Shown here piece by piece: positions 1 through 6,058 of a stretch of DNA of 7,251 nt. The translations under genes were made by a program, and so were the position numbers. Under the pieces are notes generated by a model. The model searched no databases, was not told the origin of the DNA, and worked only from the letters and a program-made list of their open reading frames with translations. Source of the stretch: an uncultured Anaerolineaceae bacterium (GTDB lineage: Bacteria; Chloroflexota; Anaerolineae; Anaerolineales; Anaerolineaceae); the NCBI GenBank assembly GCA_937894825.1, contig CALCQT010000471.1, positions 1 through 7,251 on the forward strand, written 5' to 3'. Every line of letters begins with the position of its first letter. Within the stretch, counting starts at the first letter, position 1.

Positions 1-346
1 GGTTGGTTTAAGCTGGCCTGTTCTGGATGTCGCATTGATGGGGATGGGAGAGGATGGTCATACCGCGTCGCTCTTCCCCGGGAAGTTTATTCCGGCGGCG
101 TATGGCCCGGCAGCCATTTGCGCGACGGCGGATTATCAGGGCCGTCCGGCGGAGCGGGTGTCGCTGACGCCGCCTGTTTTTAACACGACGCGCAATGTGA
201 TGTTTTTGGTGACAGGCGAAAAGAAAGCGCCGGTTCTGGCAAAAGTTTTGGCTGGAGACGAAAAATTTCCGGCTGCGCTGATCCGGCCGGCGGAAGGAAA
301 TTTGATCTGGCATGTAGATCGGGCGGCGGCGGGAGAGCTTTCATGA
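1..346 (+). CDS. pgl: 6-phosphogluconolactonase, C-terminal half (5' end outside window)
   Basis: This enzyme hydrolyses 6-phosphoglucono-1,5-lactone to 6-phosphogluconate, the second step of the oxidative pentose phosphate pathway, in the cytoplasm. Reading from base 2, 114 codons are present before TGA, about half of the usual ~240-residue family length. Visible family hallmarks are the GMGEDGHTASLFPG block (near bases 41-82), which is the diagnostic active-site loop of the 6PGL/DevB family, then VSLTPPVFNTTRNVMFLVTG, and a C-terminal PAALIRPAEGNLIWHVDRAAA segment. The related glucosamine-6-phosphate deaminases have a different loop, so I favour the lactonase. The stop codon overlaps the next start (ATGA), indicating an operon with translational coupling to the isomerase. 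The true start and any upstream zwf/gnd partners lie outside the window. Confidence 0.93.
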   Translation, partial: VGLSWPVLDVALMGMGEDGHTASLFPGKFIPAAYGPAAICATADYQGRPAERVSLTPPVFNTTRNVMFLVTGEKKAPVLAKVLAGDEKFPAALIRPAEGNLIWHVDRAAAGELS

Positions 347-789
347 AGATCGCGGTATCCAGTGACGAACGGACGGTCTTAACCGATTTTGTCGTTGCCG
401 AGTTGGAAAAGCGTGGGCACACCGTGCTTCTGTTTGGGCCGCTTATGGATGAACCGATGCCCTGGACCCGGGTTACCGAACAGGCAGCGAACGCGGTCGC
501 GGCCGGTGAGGCGGAAGAAGGCGTTTTCTTCTGCTATACCGGTACCGGTGCCGCCATTGCTGCCAATAAAGTGAACGGTATTCGTGCCGCCTTATGTCAG
601 GACGCCGAGACTGCCCGCGGCGCCCGCTGGTGGAATGACGCCAATGCGCTGGTTTTGAGCAATCGTGCTGTTTCCCTGCCGATTGCAGCCGAGATATTGG
701 ACGCCTGGTTCAGCGAACGTGTCAAGGATGAAGAGAAGGATACCATTCGAGGCCTGCGGGAAATCGAACAAAAAAACCGGCGCGGATAG
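343..789 (+). CDS. RpiB/LacA/LacB-family sugar-phosphate isomerase (variant active site)
   Basis: A 148-residue protein of the RpiB/LacA/LacB fold, whose members interconvert aldose and ketose phosphates (ribose-5-P/ribulose-5-P, allose-6-P, galactose-6-P). The family core is clear: N-terminal MKIAVSSD, the phosphate/enediolate loop CYTGTGAAIAANK (C64 equivalent to the catalytic Cys of E. coli RpiB, followed by TGTG), then GIRAALCQD and NDANALVLSNR. It differs from classical RpiB: the Asp-His pair near residues 8-9 is Asp-Glu, the His before the conserved Asn-Asp is Trp (WWND, residues 96-99), and the C-terminal GGRH segment is missing. Substrate is therefore uncertain; I believe a subfamily with these features exists. 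The ATG is preceded by GGAG at 332-335 with a 7-nt spacer, and overlaps the pgl stop. Its position after pgl suggests a pentose-phosphate role. Confidence 0.88.
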   Translation: MKIAVSSDERTVLTDFVVAELEKRGHTVLLFGPLMDEPMPWTRVTEQAANAVAAGEAEEGVFFCYTGTGAAIAANKVNGIRAALCQDAETARGARWWNDANALVLSNRAVSLPIAAEILDAWFSERVKDEEKDTIRGLREIEQKNRRG

Positions 790-798
790 CGCCGGTTT
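770..798. terminator. Intrinsic terminator between convergent genes, stronger for the minus strand
   Basis: A perfect 10-bp stem, AAACCGGCGC (774-783) with GCGCCGGTTT (789-798), and a 5-nt loop GGATA. Read on the minus strand it is followed by seven T (complement of A770-A776), a textbook Rho-independent terminator for the exported-protein gene that ends at 856. On the plus strand only a broken T stretch follows, so termination of pgl-isomerase there would be weaker. The left arm codes for the last residues of the isomerase and the TAG stop (787-789) spans the loop and the first base of the right arm. Confidence 0.8.
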
Positions 799-855
799 GA
801 CTTTCTGCGATTGAATTTCGCAATTGTTTATCTCTGAAGTCCGGTTGGGGTTGTT

Positions 856-2202
856 TTACGGCAGTTCAAAAGGGAAGACCCAGGGACCTTCCAAAACATA
901 CCCCAGCGCTTTGTAGATTTCTTTGCGCGCTTCGGTATCGCTCATGGTCTCCGGTTTCTGCGTAAGCCGAATTCCCGATTCATCACTGGCATAAAACGGG
1001 GTACCCTGATATTCGAAGAAAATTCCCTTTTTGGCCAGTTCCTCTTCAATGTTTTTCAGCGACTTATCCGGGATCAGTTGGGGTTGCGCCTGCCTCAGTG
1101 TCGGAATGGTTAAAATATAGTTTTGCGGATAGTTGGTTTTTCCAAGATTAAAAATAATCTGGAAACAGCTTTCTGCCTCCTCGGAATTCATACTGCTCTC
1201 CGCATATTCAAGGATGGTGTAAGCCCATTGCCCGGTCTTTATTTTTCCGGATTGAAGGGAAATTTCATCATTCCCGCTTTGCCCCAGTGTCCAATCGCCT
1301 GCATACGGTTCCGGCAGGCACAACTGGTGGATGGAAGTGGATGGCGTAACTTCGACTTTGGCCAATTGCATGGTTACCCCGTTCGCTGTCGCATACATGG
1401 GTTCGTTGAACTGGCGCAGCGGATAAATCGGGGTAAATGCTGAGAAAACAAAGGTTCCGACCAGCTCGTCGGGAATTTCATTGGGGCGATATGTTTGAGG
1501 GTCAACCTGGCTCACACCGGAGACAGGGTCAAAAGAGCCAATGGTTTGTCCGGATTCATAACCGCTGCGTCCATCGATCGTCAGTAGAATTTGAAGCGGG
1601 GTGTTCATATAAACAAGCGGTTTTTTGATCTGGGCCTGCCAGACGCCATCGATGGCGCCGGATTCACCTTCGATCCAGGTATGTGTACCGGCCCCGAAGG
1701 CTTGGAGTTCCTGTCCATTAGCGTCAAAAATTTTCACATTCCCTTTGAGGTTCATTGCATCGGGCGTATACGAAAGACCATGAATGAGATAGCGGAATTT
1801 GAGCCGAATTTCATCCACATAGATTTCATCCAGCGTCATGGTGACACTTTCCGTTCCCACAGCCAAAGATGTTTCATCCGGATTGGCTGCCGGCGGCTCA
1901 CCGGAAGGGAAGTTTGCCGGTGATGATTGGGCCGGCTGAGCCCCCGTTGGCGCCTCCAGGAAAAAATCATCCGGTGGCGGTGTGAAAAGCACGTCTTCCC
2001 GAAGTGTTGGCCCCGCGGTGAGATCCAATTTTGTGACCAGCCCGGCTGCTTCGACGGCATCCATGCCGGGATCCTCAGGGAGCGCGGCCGCGGGCAGTTG
2101 TGTCCCCATGATTATCAGAAACAGTCCGGCAAGCAAGATTGCCGGATGGGTGATCCGGTTGAAATAGCGGTAAACGAATTCCGCTGTTTTTTTTTGATTC
2201 AT
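856..2202 (-). CDS. Exported or membrane-anchored protein of unknown function with two Ig-like segments
   Basis: I do not recognise a characterised gene. The 448-residue product starts with a basic stretch and a hydrophobic helix (about residues 19-40, ending LPAAALP), so it is a signal peptide or N-terminal anchor with the rest outside the cytoplasm. There is no lipobox. A Pro/Ser/Ala-rich linker (about 74-112) follows. Two segments then begin alike: VTMTLDEIYVDEIRLKFRYLI (120-140, first 20 or so residues strand-rich) and VTMQLAKVEVTPS (277-289), each likely opening a beta-sandwich; C295 and C346 could form a disulfide. The last ~70 residues are charged and end in a compact aromatic tail. 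The style resembles the DUF4179/DUF5643-like exported proteins that sometimes accompany sigma/anti-sigma systems, but no such partner is here. The ATG has AGGAGA upstream (2209-2214) with good spacing. It is monocistronic, ending at the shared hairpin. Confidence 0.8.
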   Translation of the reverse strand: MNQKKTAEFVYRYFNRITHPAILLAGLFLIIMGTQLPAAALPEDPGMDAVEAAGLVTKLDLTAGPTLREDVLFTPPPDDFFLEAPTGAQPAQSSPANFPSGEPPAANPDETSLAVGTESVTMTLDEIYVDEIRLKFRYLIHGLSYTPDAMNLKGNVKIFDANGQELQAFGAGTHTWIEGESGAIDGVWQAQIKKPLVYMNTPLQILLTIDGRSGYESGQTIGSFDPVSGVSQVDPQTYRPNEIPDELVGTFVFSAFTPIYPLRQFNEPMYATANGVTMQLAKVEVTPSTSIHQLCLPEPYAGDWTLGQSGNDEISLQSGKIKTGQWAYTILEYAESSMNSEEAESCFQIIFNLGKTNYPQNYILTIPTLRQAQPQLIPDKSLKNIEEELAKKGIFFEYQGTPFYASDESGIRLTQKPETMSDTEARKEIYKALGYVLEGPWVFPFELP

Positions 2203-2319
2203 GTGGTTTCTCCTATTCGATGGTTCTCAGGATAACGCATATTGAAGCGATTCAGTTGAATACAAAATGGTATATATTGTCCGCTTGGCAGGCTGTTTTG
2301 TTCGGCAGCCTTTCTGAAG

Positions 2320-2348
2320 TTTGTGGTCCCTTCGTTTGTTGTCCCTTC
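2320..2348. repeat. Tandem 14-nt direct repeat upstream of the exported-protein gene
   Basis: TTTGTGGTCCCTTC (2320-2333) and TTTGTTGTCCCTTC (2335-2348) match at 13 of 14 positions with a 15-nt period. The pair lies about 120-145 nt upstream of the minus-strand start at 2202. That position suits a regulator-binding site upstream of a promoter, but no regulator is identified. Confidence 0.45.
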
Positions 2349-2388
2349 AAAGATCATTTAAACCCACACCTCTCAATACGTTTTTCAA

Positions 2389-2416
2389 GCCGGAAAAGTT
2401 CCGGAGAAATTCCGGC
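2389..2416. repeat. Small inverted repeat with nested CCGGA copies
   Basis: GCCGGAA (2389-2395) pairs perfectly with TTCCGGC (2410-2416) around a 14-nt loop that itself contains TTCCGGA, allowing an alternative shorter hairpin (2390-2404). No T-run follows on either strand that would make a clean terminator. Role unknown. Confidence 0.35.
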
Positions 2417-2541
2417 CTTTCCAGAAAACCGATAAAGGATAGTATACCTGAAACGAGTTGAAAGAGAAAAGAGTGGTTGCCGCGCGGATCGAAAATTGAG
2501 CGGTTTCCGTATGGATCGATTTCGATTCGAATTTGAATATC

Positions 2542-2568
2542 AAAAAAGGGAGCATACTGTGCTCCCTT
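2542..2568 (-). terminator. Intrinsic terminator of the two-component/ABC transporter operon
   Basis: A 9-bp perfect stem AAGGGAGCA (2546-2554) / TGCTCCCTT (2560-2568) with a 5-nt loop. On the minus strand it runs into six T (complement of 2542-2547). It starts 25 nt after the stop codon of the last permease gene, so it closes the operon. Confidence 0.85.
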
Positions 2569-2593
2569 ATAGCAGTCTGCTCAATGGGCTATC

Positions 2594-3328
2594 TTAGCTT
2601 TCCTGTTTCAACTGATGGAAAATTGCAACTGTCAGCGTGCCACAGATCGCTAAACTGCAGATACTCAGGAGCATTTGTGTCGGTGTCGTCTTGTAATAAC
2701 CGGACACATGGAATGCTGCCGTGATCGGATATACCGCACTGATGGTTGGCTGCATCCCGACAAAGAGAGCGGCAAACGAATAGCCTTCGGCAAATATGAA
2801 TGCCAGCCAATAACCCTTTCTCATTTTGGCCGCCAGCGCAATAATCGGCGACACAGCCAGGAACAGACTCAATCCCTGGATGATGTATTGCTTTACAAAG
2901 GACAATATTCCTGACGGTGTCAGCAATGGAAAATGCAGGATGGCTTCTGTCGTCAGGGTGATCAGGAATAGAATGAGATATAACGCAAGTGTAATAACCG
3001 CTGTAACGATCCATTTGGCTCGGATCATTCGGGGCAGGCTGACGGGAACAATGGCCAGCGATTTCATTGTATCGGACTGATCTTCAAGCTGAATAATATA
3101 GGTACCCGTCAGTGCAATGATGGCCGGTAGCACATATAAACTGCCCAGCGACAGGGCGGCAGTCATATACCATTCGTTTACTTCTACATAGCGCTTCCCA
3201 TAATAGCTGAATTGTCCCTGCGCATAAACGATGATCGCAACCATGATCACGGCGAAAAAAGCGATCAGCAGGATATTCGAGCGGCGTAATTTTCTTCTTT
3301 CCGCCCATAACAGGTCTCTCATTTTCAT
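2594..3328 (-). CDS. ABC transporter permease, LanG/lantibiotic-immunity type
   Basis: A 244-residue integral membrane protein, the second permease of the exporter, moving or expelling an envelope-active substrate, probably a peptide antibiotic. A basic N-terminus with the AERRKLRRSN stretch precedes about six hydrophobic helices (roughly 18-36, 55-78, 107-128, 146-167, 173-192, 215-237). This is the length and topology of ABC-2 type LanE/LanG subunits. A segment after helix 2, EDQSDTMKSLAIVPVS (82-97), resembles EHQNDMLKQLWVVPIG of the neighbouring permease, so the two are distant paralogues. I chose the ATG at 3328 because GAGGGA lies 7 nt upstream. An ATG at 3334 and a GTG at 3343, which overlaps the previous stop as GTGA, are in frame and possible. 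Last gene of the operon. Confidence 0.85.
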   Translation of the reverse strand: MKMRDLLWAERRKLRRSNILLIAFFAVIMVAIIVYAQGQFSYYGKRYVEVNEWYMTAALSLGSLYVLPAIIALTGTYIIQLEDQSDTMKSLAIVPVSLPRMIRAKWIVTAVITLALYLILFLITLTTEAILHFPLLTPSGILSFVKQYIIQGLSLFLAVSPIIALAAKMRKGYWLAFIFAEGYSFAALFVGMQPTISAVYPITAAFHVSGYYKTTPTQMLLSICSLAICGTLTVAIFHQLKQES

Positions 3329-3339
3329 ATTCATTTCCC

Positions 3340-4080
3340 TCACAGACTTCTGCGCAGCGCGAATCCTGCGCCAATGGTTGAAATAAGGCTCCAGATTCCG
3401 AGGACCAAAAAGGCCTTACCGGTATTAATGGGCTCATTCAGTATCACAACCGGGTCATTCCGCACCAAGATGGCCGTCATGGCGGAAAGCGGATGCAGAT
3501 ACATGTTGGTCATCAGCAAGATGAAGCCGAAAAACGTATAGATGATTGTGAATCCGACCGGCAAGAGATAATTGCGTTGTGCGGCTGCCAATGCAAGCAC
3601 CGGTAACATTGCGGCCGGGGCTAAAAGGCTGATCTCAAGACACTTTCCGAACAAGAACAGCAAGCTTGGCGCTGTCAACGGAATCAATCCCGATAATAAC
3701 CCGGCCAAAATGGACCCGATGGCCGAAATCATCATAAATACATTCGAATACATCAACATGACGAAAAATTTACTGAAGAAATAAGCCAGTTTTCCAATTG
3801 GAACGACCCAGAGCTGTTTTAACATGTCGTTCTGATGTTCATCATACATCAGCAGCGTACTGAGCACGCCCAACACGACCGGCAGCAGGATCCAGGGCGT
3901 GTAGGAGAGCGTCGCCCATTTGTAAAATTTGATCGGATCTAATTCCTTCGTATCCAACATGCCAAAATAAAAAACAGCGATGACCGGCATGATTAACGCG
4001 GCAAACAGCATCCCTGCGACAAATTTCTTGCGGCGCAGTTTCAGAAATTCAATTTGGATCAGATTAAGCAATGCCCTCAC
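3340..4080 (-). CDS. ABC transporter permease, LanE/MutE-EpiE type
   Basis: A 246-residue membrane subunit pairing with the adjacent ATPase and second permease. The N-terminal motif IQIEFLKLRRKKF is typical of the first cytoplasmic segment in lantibiotic-immunity permeases (the LKxRR element). About six helices follow (roughly 20-40, 60-80, 103-129, 147-168, 170-191, 222-243). The loop after helix 2 carries EHQNDMLKQLWVVPIG, a conserved-looking element shared with the second permease and plausibly the contact with the ATPase. The start is a GTG that overlaps the ATPase gene by 17 nt, with AGGAAAG upstream inside that gene, so translation is probably coupled. The stop overlaps a possible GTG start of the next permease. 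Substrate cannot be read from the sequence; peptide antibiotics are inferred from family and context. Confidence 0.86.
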   Translation of the reverse strand: MRALLNLIQIEFLKLRRKKFVAGMLFAALIMPVIAVFYFGMLDTKELDPIKFYKWATLSYTPWILLPVVLGVLSTLLMYDEHQNDMLKQLWVVPIGKLAYFFSKFFVMLMYSNVFMMISAIGSILAGLLSGLIPLTAPSLLFLFGKCLEISLLAPAAMLPVLALAAAQRNYLLPVGFTIIYTFFGFILLMTNMYLHPLSAMTAILVRNDPVVILNEPINTGKAFLVLGIWSLISTIGAGFALRRSL

Positions 4081-4987
4081 CCCCGGTCACTTTCCTGAAA
4101 TAATCTTCCAATGTGTCATTACAGCGCTGTGCGCTGATTATGGTGATTCCTTGCTGGATTAATGCCTGATTAATTTTCCCCATATCGAGGGATGTATCAT
4201 ATACATGCAGCAAATGCAGGTCCTGTACCGAGTAATCCTTTATGGAAAAATCCTGTTCAAGCGTCAGAACCGCTTTTGCCGCATCCGAAACTTCAAGCTG
4301 AATATATTTCCGATTCTTTTTTTCCAGCTCCGCAATGGTGTTCTCCTCGAGCAGGATTCCGTTGTGAAGGATCCCGATGTCGTCGGCCAGAAGCGTGATT
4401 TCAGAAAGGATATGACTGGAGATCAGAATGGTTTTCCCAAATTGTGCGCTCATATTATGGATAAAGGCTCGCATTTCGGCAATACCGATCGGATCCAGCC
4501 CGTTAGTCGGCTCGTCCAGAATCAGCAGCTCTGGATCGTGCAGGATGGCGTTGGCGATTCCAAGCCGCTGTTTCATCCCCATTGAATATTGTCCAAATAT
4601 TTTTCGATCCTGGTATGGCAAACCGACCACGTCCAGCGCTTTGCGAACAGCGTCCGATTGGGTGGTCCCACGTAGTTTGGCAAAAATTTCCAGGTTCTCG
4701 GTTCCGGTCAGGTTGGGATAAAAACCCGGTTTTTCGATCAATGCCCCGATGCGCGGATAAAGGCGTTTCTCATTTCTTTGCAATGGCATACCAAAAATCA
4801 ATACTTCGCCGGAAGTGGGTGCGGTCAAACCGAGAATCATTTTCATGATGGTTGTTTTGCCGGCTCCGTTCCGTCCCAATAATCCGTAAATGTGCTCCCG
4901 CTTCACATTCAGATTGACCTGATTGACCACGGACTGTTCATCATAACGTTTTGTGAGTTGTCTGCATTCGATGGCAAGGTTATCCAT
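4064..4987 (-). CDS. ABC transporter ATPase, LanF/BcrA type
   Basis: A 307-residue cytoplasmic ATPase that powers the two downstream permeases. All nucleotide-binding motifs are intact: Walker A GRNGAGKTT (38-46), signature YSMGMKQ (134-140, the LSGGQ variant usual in this group), Walker B LLILDEP with catalytic E159, D-loop GLDP, and H-loop H192. The Q-loop position reads ALIEKPGFYPNLTG, with Glu at residue 85 instead of Gln. This E-loop is described for lantibiotic-immunity ATPases (LanF) and supports a peptide-antibiotic role. A C-terminal ~90-residue alpha/beta extension follows, as in BcrA-like proteins. The reading frame stays open to 5077, but the ATG at 4987 fits the family start (IECRQLTKRYD) and has AAAGGA at 4998-5003. 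A longer start would cross the promoter described at 5012-5043. Confidence 0.93.
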   Translation of the reverse strand: MDNLAIECRQLTKRYDEQSVVNQVNLNVKREHIYGLLGRNGAGKTTIMKMILGLTAPTSGEVLIFGMPLQRNEKRLYPRIGALIEKPGFYPNLTGTENLEIFAKLRGTTQSDAVRKALDVVGLPYQDRKIFGQYSMGMKQRLGIANAILHDPELLILDEPTNGLDPIGIAEMRAFIHNMSAQFGKTILISSHILSEITLLADDIGILHNGILLEENTIAELEKKNRKYIQLEVSDAAKAVLTLEQDFSIKDYSVQDLHLLHVYDTSLDMGKINQALIQQGITIISAQRCNDTLEDYFRKVTGGEGIA

Positions 4988-5011
4988 TTCGACTTTTTCC
5001 TTTCGATTTTG

Positions 5012-5043
5012 AGTATACAAATAAAACCTTGCCAAAACCTTGC
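5012..5043 (-). promoter_or_regulatory. Internal promoter of the transporter genes with tandem activator site
   Basis: On the minus strand, two perfect copies of GCAAGGTTTT lie at 5034-5043 and 5023-5032, separated by one base (11-nt period). Five bases later comes TATACT (5017-5012), a 5/6 match to a sigma-70 -10 box. No good -35 hexamer exists at the right distance, since the repeat occupies that place. Direct repeats of 10-11 nt replacing the -35 are the pattern of OmpR/PhoB-family activators, and the operon encodes one. Predicted transcription would begin near 5005, leaving a short leader with the AAAGGA site. The binding role is inference. Confidence 0.65.
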
Positions 5044-5052
5044 GGACATTTG

Positions 5053-5075
5053 GAGTGTGGTCATATTTGACACTC
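5053..5075. repeat. Bulged inverted repeat upstream of the activator repeats
   Basis: GAGTG (5053-5057) and TCA (5061-5063) pair with TGA (5068-5070) and CACTC (5071-5075), with a TGG bulge and TATT loop. It sits in the 135-nt gap between kinase and ATPase genes, just upstream of the promoter on the minus strand. It has no T-run, so it is not an intrinsic terminator; it may be chance or an operator. Confidence 0.25.
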
Positions 5076-5122
5076 ACATCATATTGGGAATGCGGCGCCT
5101 GGGATAAATGAAAGTTATTAGT

Positions 5123-6055
5123 TTATGTAATCAGACGATTTTTAGGTAATGTAACTGTGAACGCTATTCCGCTTTCCGGCAGATTTTCGGCTTTGATGCT
5201 GCCGCCATGTCCGGCGACCAGTTCTTTCACAATGGCAAGACCGAGGCCATTGCCGCGACCGGCGCGGGATTTGTCCGCCTGATAGAGACGCTCGAAGATA
5301 TATGGCAGGTCTTCGATCGGAACACCTTTCCCGTTATCGGTCAGGAGAATCTCGACACAGGCGTCGTTTTCGGTGATGCGAAGTGAAATTGCATTGCCCT
5401 GACTGTGGTACAGCACGTTTTCGATCAGGTTGTTATAGATGCGGGTGCAGGCGTTCCGGTCTATCTGCAAAAAGTACTCTGTTTCCGGAATTTCGATCTG
5501 ATAGGTAAAATGGCTGCTTTCCAGCACAGGGATCCAGCCTGCCAGAATTTCACGGGAAAGCTCATTTAAATCCGTGTTTTCCAGTTGAAAGGGCCGCTCC
5601 CCGGCATCCAAGCGAACCCACTCAAATAACGATTCGACAAAACGCTGCAAATCATGCGCTTTATCCAGCGCGACGTTGATATATGCTTCCTTTTCTGCAC
5701 CGCTGACTTTCCCATCCTGAACTGCTTCCAGATATCCCACCAGCGAAGTCAGGGGTGTTTTTACGTCATGAGACAGTCCGGTCATCAGCTGTTTATAACG
5801 CTGTTCAGCCAGATTCAGACGGACAATCTGAGTCTGGCTGTTTGCCGTAATGGCGTTGATTTGCCGGCAGATATCTTTCACCATGTCATCATCCCGCGTA
5901 AGAATTCGGCGGTTCATGTTTCCATGCCGAATGTCCTGCAACGCTTCCTGAATCATAGAAAGCTGATCCCGGACACGATACAGTCTCCCTATCAGAAAGA
6001 TAATGATTCCGGCACAGAATATGATCCCCGTAACAAAAATATATATCCAGTTCAT
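5123..6055 (-). CDS. Sensor histidine kinase without an extracellular sensor domain
   Basis: A 310-residue membrane-bound kinase, partner of the response regulator upstream. A single hydrophobic helix (about 3-24) is followed directly by a charged linker, so there is no periplasmic or extracellular domain. Next are the dimerisation/phosphoacceptor region with H96 in LSHDVKTPLTSLVGY, then the ATP-binding domain: N-box NNLIENVLYHS (208-218), G1 DNGKGVP (240-246), F-box YIFERLY (252-258) and G2 GRGNGLGLAIVKEL (267-280). All catalytic elements are present. The ATG lies 3 nt after the regulator stop, with GAGG in the end of that gene at an 8-nt spacing, so the two are co-translated. Such short kinases often sense through a transporter or within the membrane (known for BceS-like kinases, which have two helices); the LanFEG-type transporter downstream is the obvious candidate partner, by inference. 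Confidence 0.93.
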   Translation of the reverse strand: MNWIYIFVTGIIFCAGIIIFLIGRLYRVRDQLSMIQEALQDIRHGNMNRRILTRDDDMVKDICRQINAITANSQTQIVRLNLAEQRYKQLMTGLSHDVKTPLTSLVGYLEAVQDGKVSGAEKEAYINVALDKAHDLQRFVESLFEWVRLDAGERPFQLENTDLNELSREILAGWIPVLESSHFTYQIEIPETEYFLQIDRNACTRIYNNLIENVLYHSQGNAISLRITENDACVEILLTDNGKGVPIEDLPYIFERLYQADKSRAGRGNGLGLAIVKELVAGHGGSIKAENLPESGIAFTVTLPKNRLIT

Positions 6056-6058
6056 TGG

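Larger units (their letters stand above)
2203..2593. other. Intergenic region upstream of the exported-protein gene
   Basis: The 391-nt gap has no convincing gene. It should contain the promoter of the minus-strand exported-protein gene, but I find only poor hexamer pairs: AT-rich ATATATACC on the minus strand near 2268-2276 lacks a good -35 partner. It also holds a tandem 14-nt repeat (2320-2348), a hairpin (2389-2416), and the terminator of the ABC transporter operon (2542-2568). A 71-codon plus-strand reading frame from 2220 has no ribosome binding site and no family resemblance. Confidence 0.6.

Noticed and set aside
2220..2435. 71-codon plus-strand frame in the 2203-2593 gap
   Set aside because: No Shine-Dalgarno site precedes it, it covers the tandem repeat and hairpin, and the protein resembles nothing.
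2589..3014. 141-codon minus-strand frame within the second permease gene
   Set aside because: It is an alternative frame of a clear six-helix permease; its composition is rich in His, Cys and Arg without structure.
4205..4585. 126-codon plus-strand frame opposite the ATPase gene
   Set aside because: It is antisense to Walker B, signature and H-loop coding sequence, with no family features.
5023..5043. CRISPR-like or satellite repeat
   Set aside because: Only two 10-nt copies with a one-base gap; the position upstream of a -10 box fits a regulator site instead.
4988..5077. N-terminal extension of the ATPase to an upstream start at 5077
   Set aside because: The extra 30 residues are not family-like and would cover the promoter and repeat; the ATG at 4987 has its own ribosome binding site.
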